Shown here one piece after another: positions 35,724 to 43,570 of a DNA stretch of 64,000 bases. Position numbers and translations under genes: made by a program. Every line of letters starts with the position of its first letter. The stretch's first letter is position 1. The DNA comes from Streptomyces sp. SCSIO 30461. GTDB lineage: Bacteria > Actinomycetota > Actinomycetes > Streptomycetales > Streptomycetaceae. The notes below the pieces were generated by a model. It ran no database searches and was not told the DNA's origin. It was given only the letters and a program-made list of their open reading frames with translations. Location of the stretch: positions 1-64,000 of the forward strand of contig NZ_CP146101.1 in NCBI RefSeq assembly GCF_037023745.1. The letters are read 5' to 3'.

Positions 35724-37437
35724 GCCCATCGATCGTCGGCATCGTCGGCGTCGCGGGCGCGTGGGAAGGCGGCCAGGGAAGCTCCAGCACCTCGACCTCG
35801 TCCCCCGCCCGCGCCCCGCCCGGTGGTACGACGACAAGGCCGTGTGCGGCGGCGATCCCCCGCAGCATGGCTGGACCGTTGTAGCGCAGCGGCACGAGCC
35901 GTCCGCGCCGCCGCACCACCGGCACCAGGCGGGTGTCCTCCGGATGCCCCTGCACCTCGTGGCCGAGAGACGCGAACGAACGGCTCGGCGTCGCCCCTCC
36001 CGACGCTTCCTGCCCCGACATAGCCCGCAGCAGCGGTTCGGCGAGCGTGACCAGCCCGGACAGGGCAGCCAGCGGGTTTCCCGGCAGGCCCACCAGATAG
36101 CGCTCCGCGCCGGTGCCCGTCTCCGCCGTCCGCCCGGTCGTGAGGCGTGCGAGCAGCATCGGATGGCCGGGGCGTACGGCCACCCCGTCCACCAGCAGCT
36201 CCGCCCGCGCCCTGCGCAGCACGGGGTGCACATGATCCACGGGTCCCGCGGCCGTCCCGCCCGTGGTGACGAGGATGTCGGCCTCCGACTCGGTCACGGT
36301 CTGGTACAAGGTGTCGGCGTCGTCACGGACACGGAGCGTGCCGACGGTCTCCGCACCGAGCGCCCGCAGCCAGGGGCCGAGCATCGGCCCCAGGGCATCG
36401 CGGATCAGGCCGTCATGCGGCAGGCCGTCGGACAGCAGCTCATCGCCGAGCACGAGTACCTGGACTCGGGGTGGGCGCACGGTCAGCAGCCGGTCGTAAC
36501 CGGCGGCCGCCGCAAGCCCCAGCACGGCAGGGGTCACCGGCACGCCCTCGGGCAGGATTTCATCACCGGAGCGGCACTCCTGGCCGCGCGGCCTGATGTC
36601 CTGACCGTGGGTCACCTGACGGTGGGCGTGCAGATTACCGCCGGCGTCGATGCGGGCGTGCTCGCTGCGAAGCACCGCGGTGGCCCCGTCGGGGATCCGG
36701 GCTCCGGTGGCGATTCGTACCGCCTCGCCGTCGGCGAGGGTCCCGGTGGCACCGTGTCCGGCGAGGATGCCGAGGGGCCGGCCTTTGGCGGGATGCCCGA
36801 CCCGGCTCTTCCAGGGACCGGGCCCGGAGATGGCCCAACCGTCCATGGCGGAGGTGTCGAAGGACGGCAGATCGGTGAGCGCCTCGAGGGGTTCGGCGAG
36901 CACCTGGCCCAGGGCTTGGCCAAGGGGAACCTGCCGGGCTCCGAGGCGGGCGCGCCGGCCCGCACGGGCCGCGCGGGAACGTGCCTCATGCCAGGACATC
37001 CCTGATTGCCGCGCGCCGGAGGGATTACCGTTTCCGCCGCGGTGCCCCCTCACCAGTGCCAGTGCCTCTTCGGAACCGTCGTCGTCATCCGCGTCACCGG
37101 TATCGGCCGCGCGGTGTGCACCGGTCTCATCGGCCGGGTCCGTCGCGTCGGACGGGTCCGTCGCGTCGGACGGGGCGGACGGGTCGGACGGGTCCGTCGC
37201 GTCGGACGGGGCGGACGGGGCGTGCTCAACCCGACCGGAAGGTACCGTGCCGGACGGCGCACCCTCGGCGTGGGTACCGGCGGCATCCGCGTCGGAACTC
37301 CCGGTCCCGCCGGTCCTACCGGTCACACCAGACTCGTCGACGTCACCGGCATCATGGGCGGCGAGCAGGAGCCCTCCGAACGCACCTGTACCGAACTCAC
37401 CGGTGTCACCCAGCCTCGCATGGTTCCGCACGGTCAT
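35713..37437 (-). CDS. moeA: Molybdopterin molybdotransferase MoeA with long N-terminal extension
   Basis: 574 residues, whereas MoeA is usually about 400. Residues 1-150 are a low-complexity acidic extension with repeats of SDATDP and DPSAPSDATD. The MoeA fold then follows: domain I/II with FDTSAMDGWAI (about 188-198) and GARIPDGATAVLRSE, and domain III with VLVLGDELL and VTTGGTAAGPVDHV. It also has LVGLPGNPLAALSG, and domain IV near the end. It inserts molybdate into adenylylated molybdopterin. The usual Gly-rich TGGxSxG appears as TTGGTAAG. The start overlaps the mobA-like stop (TGATG) and the stop overlaps the channel start. Confidence 0.9.
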   Translation of the reverse strand: MTVRNHARLGDTGEFGTGAFGGLLLAAHDAGDVDESGVTGRTGGTGSSDADAAGTHAEGAPSGTVPSGRVEHAPSAPSDATDPSDPSAPSDATDPSDATDPADETGAHRAADTGDADDDDGSEEALALVRGHRGGNGNPSGARQSGMSWHEARSRAARAGRRARLGARQVPLGQALGQVLAEPLEALTDLPSFDTSAMDGWAISGPGPWKSRVGHPAKGRPLGILAGHGATGTLADGEAVRIATGARIPDGATAVLRSEHARIDAGGNLHAHRQVTHGQDIRPRGQECRSGDEILPEGVPVTPAVLGLAAAAGYDRLLTVRPPRVQVLVLGDELLSDGLPHDGLIRDALGPMLGPWLRALGAETVGTLRVRDDADTLYQTVTESEADILVTTGGTAAGPVDHVHPVLRRARAELLVDGVAVRPGHPMLLARLTTGRTAETGTGAERYLVGLPGNPLAALSGLVTLAEPLLRAMSGQEASGGATPSRSFASLGHEVQGHPEDTRLVPVVRRRGRLVPLRYNGPAMLRGIAAAHGLVVVPPGGARAGDEVEVLELPWPPSHAPATPTMPTIDGRFT

Positions 37438-38366
37438 CAGTTACCCGCCTTGCCCTTCTCGCCGGCACCATCAGGACCATCAGCGCCACCCGTTTCGGTG
37501 GCCCATCGCTCGGCGAGGGCCGCGGCCTTCCGGGCTGCCGCTGCCACGGCCTCGGCATCAGGACCGGCCGACTTGGCAGCGGCATATCCGACCAGGAATG
37601 TGGTGAGCGGCGCGGCGGGGCGGGCCACACCGTGGGCGGCATCCCGCGCGAGGTCGAGCAGGACGCCGGTGTCGACGTCGATTTCGATGCCGAGTTCGGC
37701 CTTGACCGCGTTGATCCATTCATCAAGCACGTGCCCATGCTCTCTGATGCGGGCCCTGGCCGCTGCGATGTCCTCCCAGGTGTCGCAGTCGAAGGAGTCC
37801 AGGGGCCCAGCGGCCACCCGCTCCAACTCCAGTTCATGGGTGAGCAGCCGCAGCGGCAGCCCGGAGAGATGCCCGTACTCCGTGGCGATGAGGGCGAGTT
37901 CGCGGCGCAGCGGCTCGGTCCGATAGGCCGCGACCAGCGGTTGGTCGCGGCCGTCGCCATCGGTGAGCAGCGCCGCTTCCCGCCCACTGCGAGCGAGGGC
38001 CTCGACGAGCCGGCGTACGGTCGTGTCTCCGGTGAACGGCAGATCGGCGGCTAGCACGAGCACGGTCTCCGCGCAGGTCTCCCGCACCCCGGCATCCAGC
38101 GCGGCGAGCGGGCCGCCGCCCGGCGGGGTCTCCCGTACCCATCGCACCGGCCTGATGGTGGCTCGGCGAGCACCGACGACCACGGTCCGACCGGCACCAC
38201 GGCACGCGGTGAGCACACGATCGAGCAACGCCCGGCCGCCGATGGTCACCCCGGGTTTGTCCGCGCCGTCCAGCCGGGCGGCGGCGCCCCCGGCGAGCAC
38301 GATCGCGTCATAGCCGGGCCCCGCGGTATCCGCGGCACCGGCAGTCCCCGCCTCATCGCCAGTCAC
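37437..38366 (-). CDS. mobA: MobA-like nucleotidyltransferase fused to DUF6457
   Basis: 309 residues. N-terminal NTP-transferase domain (about 20-210): AIVLAGGAAARLDGADKPGV with the LAGG-R-G-DKP phosphate-binding signature, PGGGPLAALDAGV, VLAADLPF and the FDCDTWEDI close. C-terminal DUF6457 domain (about 222-285) starts VLDEWINAVKAELGI. MobA attaches GMP (or CMP) to molybdopterin; the fused domain is of unknown function but recurrent in actinobacteria. Start chosen at GTG 38366 (VTGDEAG) because codons further upstream run through a terminator hairpin region. It is coupled to moeA. Confidence 0.82.
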   Translation of the reverse strand: MTGDEAGTAGAADTAGPGYDAIVLAGGAAARLDGADKPGVTIGGRALLDRVLTACRGAGRTVVVGARRATIRPVRWVRETPPGGGPLAALDAGVRETCAETVLVLAADLPFTGDTTVRRLVEALARSGREAALLTDGDGRDQPLVAAYRTEPLRRELALIATEYGHLSGLPLRLLTHELELERVAAGPLDSFDCDTWEDIAAARARIREHGHVLDEWINAVKAELGIEIDVDTGVLLDLARDAAHGVARPAAPLTTFLVGYAAAKSAGPDAEAVAAAARKAAALAERWATETGGADGPDGAGEKGKAGN

Positions 38367-38420
38367 ACCAGCAGTATGGGCTGCCGGGGCCCTCGCCCGG
38401 GAAGGCGGGGCCCGCCTTGT

Positions 38421-38455
38421 GCCGCTCCGAGGCGCCCGTGGCGCCGGGGAGCGGC
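38421..38455 (-). terminator. Hairpin between bkdC and mobA-like gene
   Basis: Outer arms GCCGCTCC / GGAGCGGC and inner arms GGCGCC / GGCGCC around CGT form a compound stem just after the E2 stop at 38467 on the minus strand. Confidence 0.6.
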
Positions 38456-38466
38456 TACCGGTACCG

Positions 38467-40053
38467 CTACAGGGTGCGCAGCAGCACCGCCGGGTTCTCC
38501 ACGCAGTCCGCCACATACCGGAGGAACCCGCCGGCCGTGCCTCCGTCACACACCCGGTGGTCGAAGGTCAGTGACAGCTGGACGACCTGCCGTACCGCGA
38601 GCTCGCCCTGGTGCACCCAGGGCTTGGGCACGATACGGCCGACGCCGAGCATCGCCGCCTCCGGGTGGTTGATGATCGGTGTGGAACCGTCCACACCGAA
38701 CACCCCGTAGTTGTTCAGCGTGAAGGTCCCGCCCGTGAGGTCCCCAGGGGTGAGGGCGCCTCGTCTGGCCGTCTCCGTCAGCCGGGCGAACTCGTCGGTG
38801 AGCGACTCGGCCGTGCGATCGTGGGCGTCCCGCACGACAGGGACGACCAGGCCGCGCTCGGTCTGGGCGGCGAAACCGAGGTGCACCTCGGGCAGCCGCA
38901 CGATCTCCCGGGCTTCGAGGTCCACGGTGGAGTTCAGCTCGGGGTAGCGGGCGAGCGCGGCCGTGCAGATCCTGGCGAGCAGCGCCAGCAGAGAGATCTT
39001 CGGTCCACCCGCAGCGTTCATCGCCCTGCGCGCGGCCATCAGCTCGGTCGCGTCAGCGTCGACCCAGCAGGTCGCCTCCGGAATCTCCCTGCGGCTCCGG
39101 GACAGCTTCTCCGCCACGGCACCCCGCACTCCGCGCAGCGGGATCCGCTCGCCACCCGCGCCGACGGCACGGGGTGCGCGTGCGGGCGCCGCCTCCGGCA
39201 CGGGAGTACGGCCCGCGGATGCGGTGTGGCCGGCCGCCGCAGGGACGGATGGCAGAGCCGGGGCGGAAGGCGCGGCGAGGGTTCGTACCGCGTGCTCCAC
39301 ATCGGCCCTCAGGATCAGCCCGTCAGGCCCCGAGCCGTGCAGCTGCCGCAGATCGACGCTGTGCTCCCTGGCCAGTCTGCGGACCAGCGGGGAAATCACC
39401 GCCACGGGCCCTTCGCGGTGGGGTACGGCGGTCGCCGCACCCGACCCCGGCGTGGTGCGGGCCATGCCGGGGTCGGGTGCGGTGGAATGCTCCTCGCCGA
39501 CGAACTCGTCAGGTGCCGGGCTCTCCACCGCGCTGTCCCATACGGGCTCGGGAAGGGTGTGCCCGCCAACGGGCCGGTCACCGTGCGAGGTCCGGCCATG
39601 CGGCGCTTCCGCAGCGGAACGGACGCCGGCACCCTGGCCCGACGAGAGCCCCGTCGGCCGGATGCGCCTGCGGCGCGCGGCGGGGGCGCCCGTACCGTAG
39701 CCGACCAGCACGTTACCGGAGGCCTCGGCTCCGGAGGCGGCGGCATCCCCGGACTCGCCGGTCGCGGGCGCACCGGAGTGCCCGGAGCCGCCAGGCTGCG
39801 CCTGGTCCGCGCCGACCGCCACCGTCAGCAGCGGAGCCCCGACCGGCAACTCGGCGCCCTCCTCACCGAAGCGCGCGGTGACCACGCCCGCATAGGGGCA
39901 GGGCACCTCCACCATCGCCTTTGCCGTCTCGACCTCCACGACCGGCTGGTCGATGGCGACGACATCGCCCACCGCGACCAGCCAGCGCACGATCTCCGCC
40001 TCGGTCAGCCCCTCGCCGAGGTCGGGCAGCTTGAACTCGAGCACCTGGGCCAT
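38467..40053 (-). CDS. bkdC: Branched-chain oxo acid dehydrogenase E2, second cluster
   Basis: 528 residues. Single lipoyl domain with Lys45 in EVETAKAMVE, long Ala/Gly/Ser-rich linker (about 85-215), subunit-binding domain (VRRLAREHSVDLRQLHGSG) and catalytic domain (300-528) with TFDHRVCDGGTAGGF. The linker is longer than in the first-cluster E2. ATG at 40053 overlaps the E1-beta stop by one base (TGATG), which makes a start 18 bp upstream unlikely. Together with E1 and a shared E3 it converts branched oxo acids from Val, Leu and Ile into acyl-CoA starters for branched fatty acids and polyketides. Confidence 0.9.
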   Translation of the reverse strand: MAQVLEFKLPDLGEGLTEAEIVRWLVAVGDVVAIDQPVVEVETAKAMVEVPCPYAGVVTARFGEEGAELPVGAPLLTVAVGADQAQPGGSGHSGAPATGESGDAAASGAEASGNVLVGYGTGAPAARRRRIRPTGLSSGQGAGVRSAAEAPHGRTSHGDRPVGGHTLPEPVWDSAVESPAPDEFVGEEHSTAPDPGMARTTPGSGAATAVPHREGPVAVISPLVRRLAREHSVDLRQLHGSGPDGLILRADVEHAVRTLAAPSAPALPSVPAAAGHTASAGRTPVPEAAPARAPRAVGAGGERIPLRGVRGAVAEKLSRSRREIPEATCWVDADATELMAARRAMNAAGGPKISLLALLARICTAALARYPELNSTVDLEAREIVRLPEVHLGFAAQTERGLVVPVVRDAHDRTAESLTDEFARLTETARRGALTPGDLTGGTFTLNNYGVFGVDGSTPIINHPEAAMLGVGRIVPKPWVHQGELAVRQVVQLSLTFDHRVCDGGTAGGFLRYVADCVENPAVLLRTL

Positions 40054-41066
40054 CAGCTCTCCGCCTCCCACTGCAACCTGGCTACGGCGTCCAGGATGCG
40101 GTCCACTCCGGGCAGATGGTGTCGTTCCAGCATCGGCGGCGGGTAGGGAATGTCAAAACCGGCCACCCTCAGCACCGGGGCCTCCAGGTGGTGGAAGCAG
40201 CGCTCGCTCACCCGTGCCGCGATCTCCGCGCCGGGTCCCGCGAAGCCGCCGGACTCATGGACGACGACCGCGCGTCCGGTGCGGCGTACGGACGCGCACA
40301 CCGTCTCGTCGTCGAAGGGGACCAAGGAGCGCAGATCGACCACTTCGAGGTCCCAGCCCTCGGCCTGGGCCGCATCGGCGGCCTCCATGCAGACCGGCGT
40401 CGAGGGTCCGTAGGTGATGAGCGTCGCGCTGCGCCCCGGGCGGCGCACCACCGCGCGCCCGATGGGCTCCACGGCGGCGGGTGCCTCGGGCGACCAGTCG
40501 GCCTTCGACCAGTAGAGCCGCTTGGGCTCCAGGAAGACCACCGGGTCGTCGGAGGCGATGGCGGCCCGCAGCAGGCCGTACGCGTCCTCGACCGTCGCGG
40601 GCGTGACGACATGGAGACCCGGAGTCGCCATGTAGTACGCCTCGGACGAGTCGCTGTGGTGCTCGACGCCACCGATACCGCCGCCGTAGGGCACTCGCAC
40701 CGTGATCGGCATCGGCATGGCACCCCTGGTGCGGTTGCGCATCCGGGCGACATGGCTGATCAGCTGCTCGAACGCCGGGTACGCGAAGGCGTCGAACTGC
40801 ATCTCGACCACCGGCCGCAGGCCGTACATCGCCATACCGACGGCCGTGCCGAGTATTCCGGCCTCGGCGAGCGGGGTGTCCGTGCAGCGCTCCTCGCCGA
40901 ACTCCTTGGCGAGACCGTCGGTGACCCGGAAGACCCCGCCGAGTGTGCCGACGTCCTCACCCATGACATGGACCGTCGGGTCCTCGGCCATCGCGTCGCG
41001 CATCGCACGCTGAAGTGCCTGCGCCATGGTGGCGGGCTTGGTCTGCCTGGCCGTTGCCGTGCTCAT
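40053..41066 (-). CDS. bkdB: Branched-chain oxo acid dehydrogenase E1-beta, second cluster
   Basis: 337 residues. Pyrimidine-binding domain with VMGEDVGTLGGVFRVTDGLA and DTPLAEAGILGTAVGMAMYG, and C-terminal transketolase domain with VVDLRSLVPFDDETV and VVHESGGFAGPGAEI. Closely related to the first-cluster beta subunit. It is translationally coupled on both sides: ATGA overlap with E1-alpha and TGATG overlap with E2. Confidence 0.92.
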   Translation of the reverse strand: MSTATARQTKPATMAQALQRAMRDAMAEDPTVHVMGEDVGTLGGVFRVTDGLAKEFGEERCTDTPLAEAGILGTAVGMAMYGLRPVVEMQFDAFAYPAFEQLISHVARMRNRTRGAMPMPITVRVPYGGGIGGVEHHSDSSEAYYMATPGLHVVTPATVEDAYGLLRAAIASDDPVVFLEPKRLYWSKADWSPEAPAAVEPIGRAVVRRPGRSATLITYGPSTPVCMEAADAAQAEGWDLEVVDLRSLVPFDDETVCASVRRTGRAVVVHESGGFAGPGAEIAARVSERCFHHLEAPVLRVAGFDIPYPPPMLERHHLPGVDRILDAVARLQWEAES

Positions 41067-42247
41067 CGTGCTTCATCCTCCGCACCGTGCGCACCCTGCG
41101 CCGCGTCGCCGCCTTCCGCCTCCAGCTCGGCGCGCAGTTGCTCCGCCTGCTCCCTCAGCTGGCTCGTCTGCTCGGCGTAGACATGCGTAAACAGATCCAT
41201 CGGGTCCAGCACCGGATCGGCGTTCATCCGCTCCCTCAGCCGTGCGGCCATGGCCTCCGCGGCGTCCTTGGCCGCCTGCGCGGTGTCCTCGTCCAGCAGT
41301 CCCCGCGCGGTCAGATCCCGCTCCAGCAGCATGATCGGATCGTGCTCGCGCCAGGCCTCGACCTCGCTGTCGCCGCGGTAGCGGGTGGCGTCATCGGCGT
41401 TGGTGTGGGCGTCGATGCGATAGGTGATCGCTTCGACCAGGGTCGGGCCACCGCCGCGCCGGGCACGTGCCACCGCTTCCGACAGCACCTCGTGCACCGC
41501 GACCGCGTCGTTTCCGTCGACCAGCCGTCCCGGCATGCCGTAGCCGACCGCCTTGTGGGCGAGCGACGGCGCCGCGGTCTGCTTGGCCAGGGGCACGGAG
41601 ATCGCGAAGCCGTTGTTCTGCACGAGGAAGACGACCGGGGCCTGCCATACGGCGGCGAAGTTGAGCGCCTCGTGGAAGTCGCCCTCACTGGTGCCGCCGT
41701 CGCCGACCATGGCGAGCGCCACGACGTCGTCGCCCTTGATACGCGCCGCGTGGGCCAGGCCCACGGCGTGCGGCAGCTGTGTGGCGAGCGGGGTGCACAG
41801 CGGTGCGATGCGGTGCTCCCGCGGGTCGTATCCGGTGTGCCAGTCGCCGCGCAGCAGCGTGAGCGCTTCGACCGGATCGAGGCCGCGGGCGACGGCCGCG
41901 AGGGTGTCTCGGTAGCTGGGGAAGAGCCAGTCCTGCTCTTCCAGGACCAGCGCCGCCGCGATCTCGCAGGCCTCCTGGCCGGTGGTCGACGGGTAGACCG
42001 CGAGCCTGCCCTGCTTGGTGAGCGCGGTCGCCTGCGCGTTGTACCTGCGGCCGCGCACCAGCTCGGCGTACAGCCGCAGCAGCAGCTGCGGGTCGGCCCC
42101 GGCCACCGCGTCCGTACCGAGCACCCGGTACGGCTCGGCGTCCGGGAGCAGCGGCGCGGGGTCGGTACGCGGCCGCCACGCCGGAGGCGGGGTGGGCTGG
42201 TAGGCGGCACCCGGTCGCTCCTGGACCGTCATGCTGCTCTTCTTCAA
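41063..42247 (-). CDS. bkdA: Branched-chain oxo acid dehydrogenase E1-alpha, second cluster
   Basis: 394 residues with the thiamine diphosphate motif GDGGTSEGDFHEA ... VQNNGFAIS (about 180-220) and the loop YRIDAHTNADDATRYR. It lacks the Ala/Lys tail of the first-cluster paralogue. TTG at 42247 is favoured because a perfect AGGAGG (42256-42261) lies 8 nt upstream; ATG at 42232 is the conservative alternative but has only a weak site. First gene of the bkdABC operon, divergent from an Lrp/AsnC regulator across a 186-bp region that carries two palindromes. Confidence 0.87.
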   Translation of the reverse strand: MKKSSMTVQERPGAAYQPTPPPAWRPRTDPAPLLPDAEPYRVLGTDAVAGADPQLLLRLYAELVRGRRYNAQATALTKQGRLAVYPSTTGQEACEIAAALVLEEQDWLFPSYRDTLAAVARGLDPVEALTLLRGDWHTGYDPREHRIAPLCTPLATQLPHAVGLAHAARIKGDDVVALAMVGDGGTSEGDFHEALNFAAVWQAPVVFLVQNNGFAISVPLAKQTAAPSLAHKAVGYGMPGRLVDGNDAVAVHEVLSEAVARARRGGGPTLVEAITYRIDAHTNADDATRYRGDSEVEAWREHDPIMLLERDLTARGLLDEDTAQAAKDAAEAMAARLRERMNADPVLDPMDLFTHVYAEQTSQLREQAEQLRAELEAEGGDAAQGAHGAEDEAR

Positions 42248-42302
42248 CGCGAGCACCTCCTCGTGGGAGCGGGCATAAGGAACCGAGAAAAGGGCGCGGA
42301 GT

Positions 42303-42316
42303 GTGAGGCGCCTCAC
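42303..42316. promoter_or_regulatory. Perfect palindrome in the bkdA / lrp divergent promoter
   Basis: GTGAGGCGCCTCAC, a 14-bp perfect dyad 56 bp from the bkdA TTG. It could be the site of the divergent Lrp/AsnC regulator, although Lrp sites are usually less symmetric. Confidence 0.4.
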
Positions 42317-42318
42317 CT

Positions 42319-42332
42319 ACCGATTGTTCGGT
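42319..42332. promoter_or_regulatory. PaaR-type operator variant upstream of bkdA
   Basis: ACCGATTGTTCGGT has the same ACCGA-N4-TCGGT arms as the sites in front of paaN/paaH and paaA, differing only in the spacer. It lies 3 bp from the palindrome at 42303-42316. Confidence 0.5.
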
Positions 42333-42433
42333 CGTGGGCGCATTTTGGCTACAGGCACCTTCAGCCTGTGGACAAACGGTTCTCCACAGCCTGGGATAGG
42401 AGCAGGTCGTCCACGGCGGAGAGGTGGGGGGAC

Positions 42434-42970
42434 ATGGCAGCTGAACAAATGGCCGACGGCGAGGACCACACGGAATTCGAGGTGGTGCCCGGCACCCCGG
42501 TACCGGGCCCACCGCCCCGCCCGCTCGACGCGATCGACCGGGACATCCTCCGCATACTCCAGACGGACGGACGGGCGTCGATCCGCTCCGTGGCGGAGCG
42601 GGTGCACGTATCGCGGGCCAATGCGTACGCCCGCATCAACCGGCTCATCGAGGACGGCGTGATCCGCGGCTTCAGCGCCCGGGTGAACCACGAACGCGCC
42701 GGGCACGGCGCGTCCGCCTACATCACGCTCAAAATCGTGCAGAACTCCTGGCGCACCGTCCGCGAGCAGCTCCAGGAACTGCCGGGGGCCGCGCACATAG
42801 CGCTGGTCAGCGGGGACTTCGACGTGCTGCTACTGGTCCACACACCGGACAACCGCACCCTGCGCGAGCTGGTCCTGACCAAGCTCCAGTCGATCCCCGA
42901 GGTGCTCTCCACCCGCACCCTGCTGGTCTTCGAGGAGACGGACCTGGACCCGGACCACTCGCGGCGGTAG
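42434..42970 (+). CDS. bkdR: Lrp/AsnC family regulator, probable BkdR
   Basis: 178 residues. N-terminal helix-turn-helix (about 38-85: LDAIDRDILRILQTDGRAS, VAERVHVSRANAYARINRL) and C-terminal RAM ligand domain (95-170; AYITLKIVQNSWRTVREQL, LVSGDFDVLLLVHTPDNRTL). ATG at 42434 follows GGTGGGGGG. Divergent position against bkdABC matches the Lrp-type BkdR regulators that sense branched amino acids and control oxo acid dehydrogenase genes. The symbol is assigned by family and position. Confidence 0.82.
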   Translation: MAAEQMADGEDHTEFEVVPGTPVPGPPPRPLDAIDRDILRILQTDGRASIRSVAERVHVSRANAYARINRLIEDGVIRGFSARVNHERAGHGASAYITLKIVQNSWRTVREQLQELPGAAHIALVSGDFDVLLLVHTPDNRTLRELVLTKLQSIPEVLSTRTLLVFEETDLDPDHSRR

Positions 42971-42976
42971 CGGTGG

Positions 42977-43570
42977 CTACGCCGCGGCCCGCAGCCCGTC
43001 GAAGGCGAGCCGTACGACCGCTTCGGCCACCTGCTCGCGGTCGTAGCCGGTGCCCGCCTGCGGGCGGTACCACTCCACCAGGGAATTGACCATGCCGAAA
43101 AGCAACCGGGTGGCCAGTCGCATGTCCATATCGGCCCGCAGGTCGCCCTCGGCCGCCGCGGCCTTGAGCAGGTCGGCCACCCTGTGGTCGAACTCCCGGC
43201 GCCGCTCCATGGCCCAGCGCTCGGTCTGGGTGTTGCCCCGGACCCGCAGCAGCAGGGTCACATAGGGCAGCTCGGCCATCAGCACCTCCACGGTGCGCCG
43301 GGTCACGTACTCGACCCGCCCGATGGCCCGGCCGCCCTGCGCCCCCGGCTCACCCAGAATGCCGAAGAGCCCGTCCAGCGCCCGGCTGACCGCACGGCGC
43401 AGGAGCTCCTCCTTGCCCGCGACGTGGTGGTATATCGAGGACTTGGAGATCCCGGCGGCCTTGGAGAGGTGCTCCATGGAGGTGCCGTCGTAGCCGCGCT
43501 CGTTGAAGACACTGACGGCGACGGAGAGCAGGGTCTCCGGGGTGTAGGTGTCCCGTCTGGCTGTGGTCAT
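42977..43570 (-). CDS. TetR family regulator, candidate PaaR
   Basis: 197 residues. TetR DNA-binding domain (about 8-55; YTPETLLSVAVSVFNERGYD, TSMEHLSKAAGISKSSIYHH) and a helical ligand domain closing with VAEAVVRLAFDGLRAAA. Its ATG overlaps the stop of the upstream 3-hydroxyacyl-CoA dehydrogenase gene (ATGA), so it is co-transcribed with a phenylacetate-pathway gene. Matching operators lie in front of that operon and in front of paaA, which supports a PaaR role with phenylacetyl-CoA as probable inducer. It is not one of the GntR-type PaaX repressors. Confidence 0.85.
   Translation of the reverse strand: MTTARRDTYTPETLLSVAVSVFNERGYDGTSMEHLSKAAGISKSSIYHHVAGKEELLRRAVSRALDGLFGILGEPGAQGGRAIGRVEYVTRRTVEVLMAELPYVTLLLRVRGNTQTERWAMERRREFDHRVADLLKAAAAEGDLRADMDMRLATRLLFGMVNSLVEWYRPQAGTGYDREQVAEAVVRLAFDGLRAAA

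Noticed and set aside
42303..42316. Start of bkdA at the GTG within the palindrome (42316)
   Set aside because: No ribosome site there, and a perfect AGGAGG correctly spaced from TTG 42247 lies downstream.
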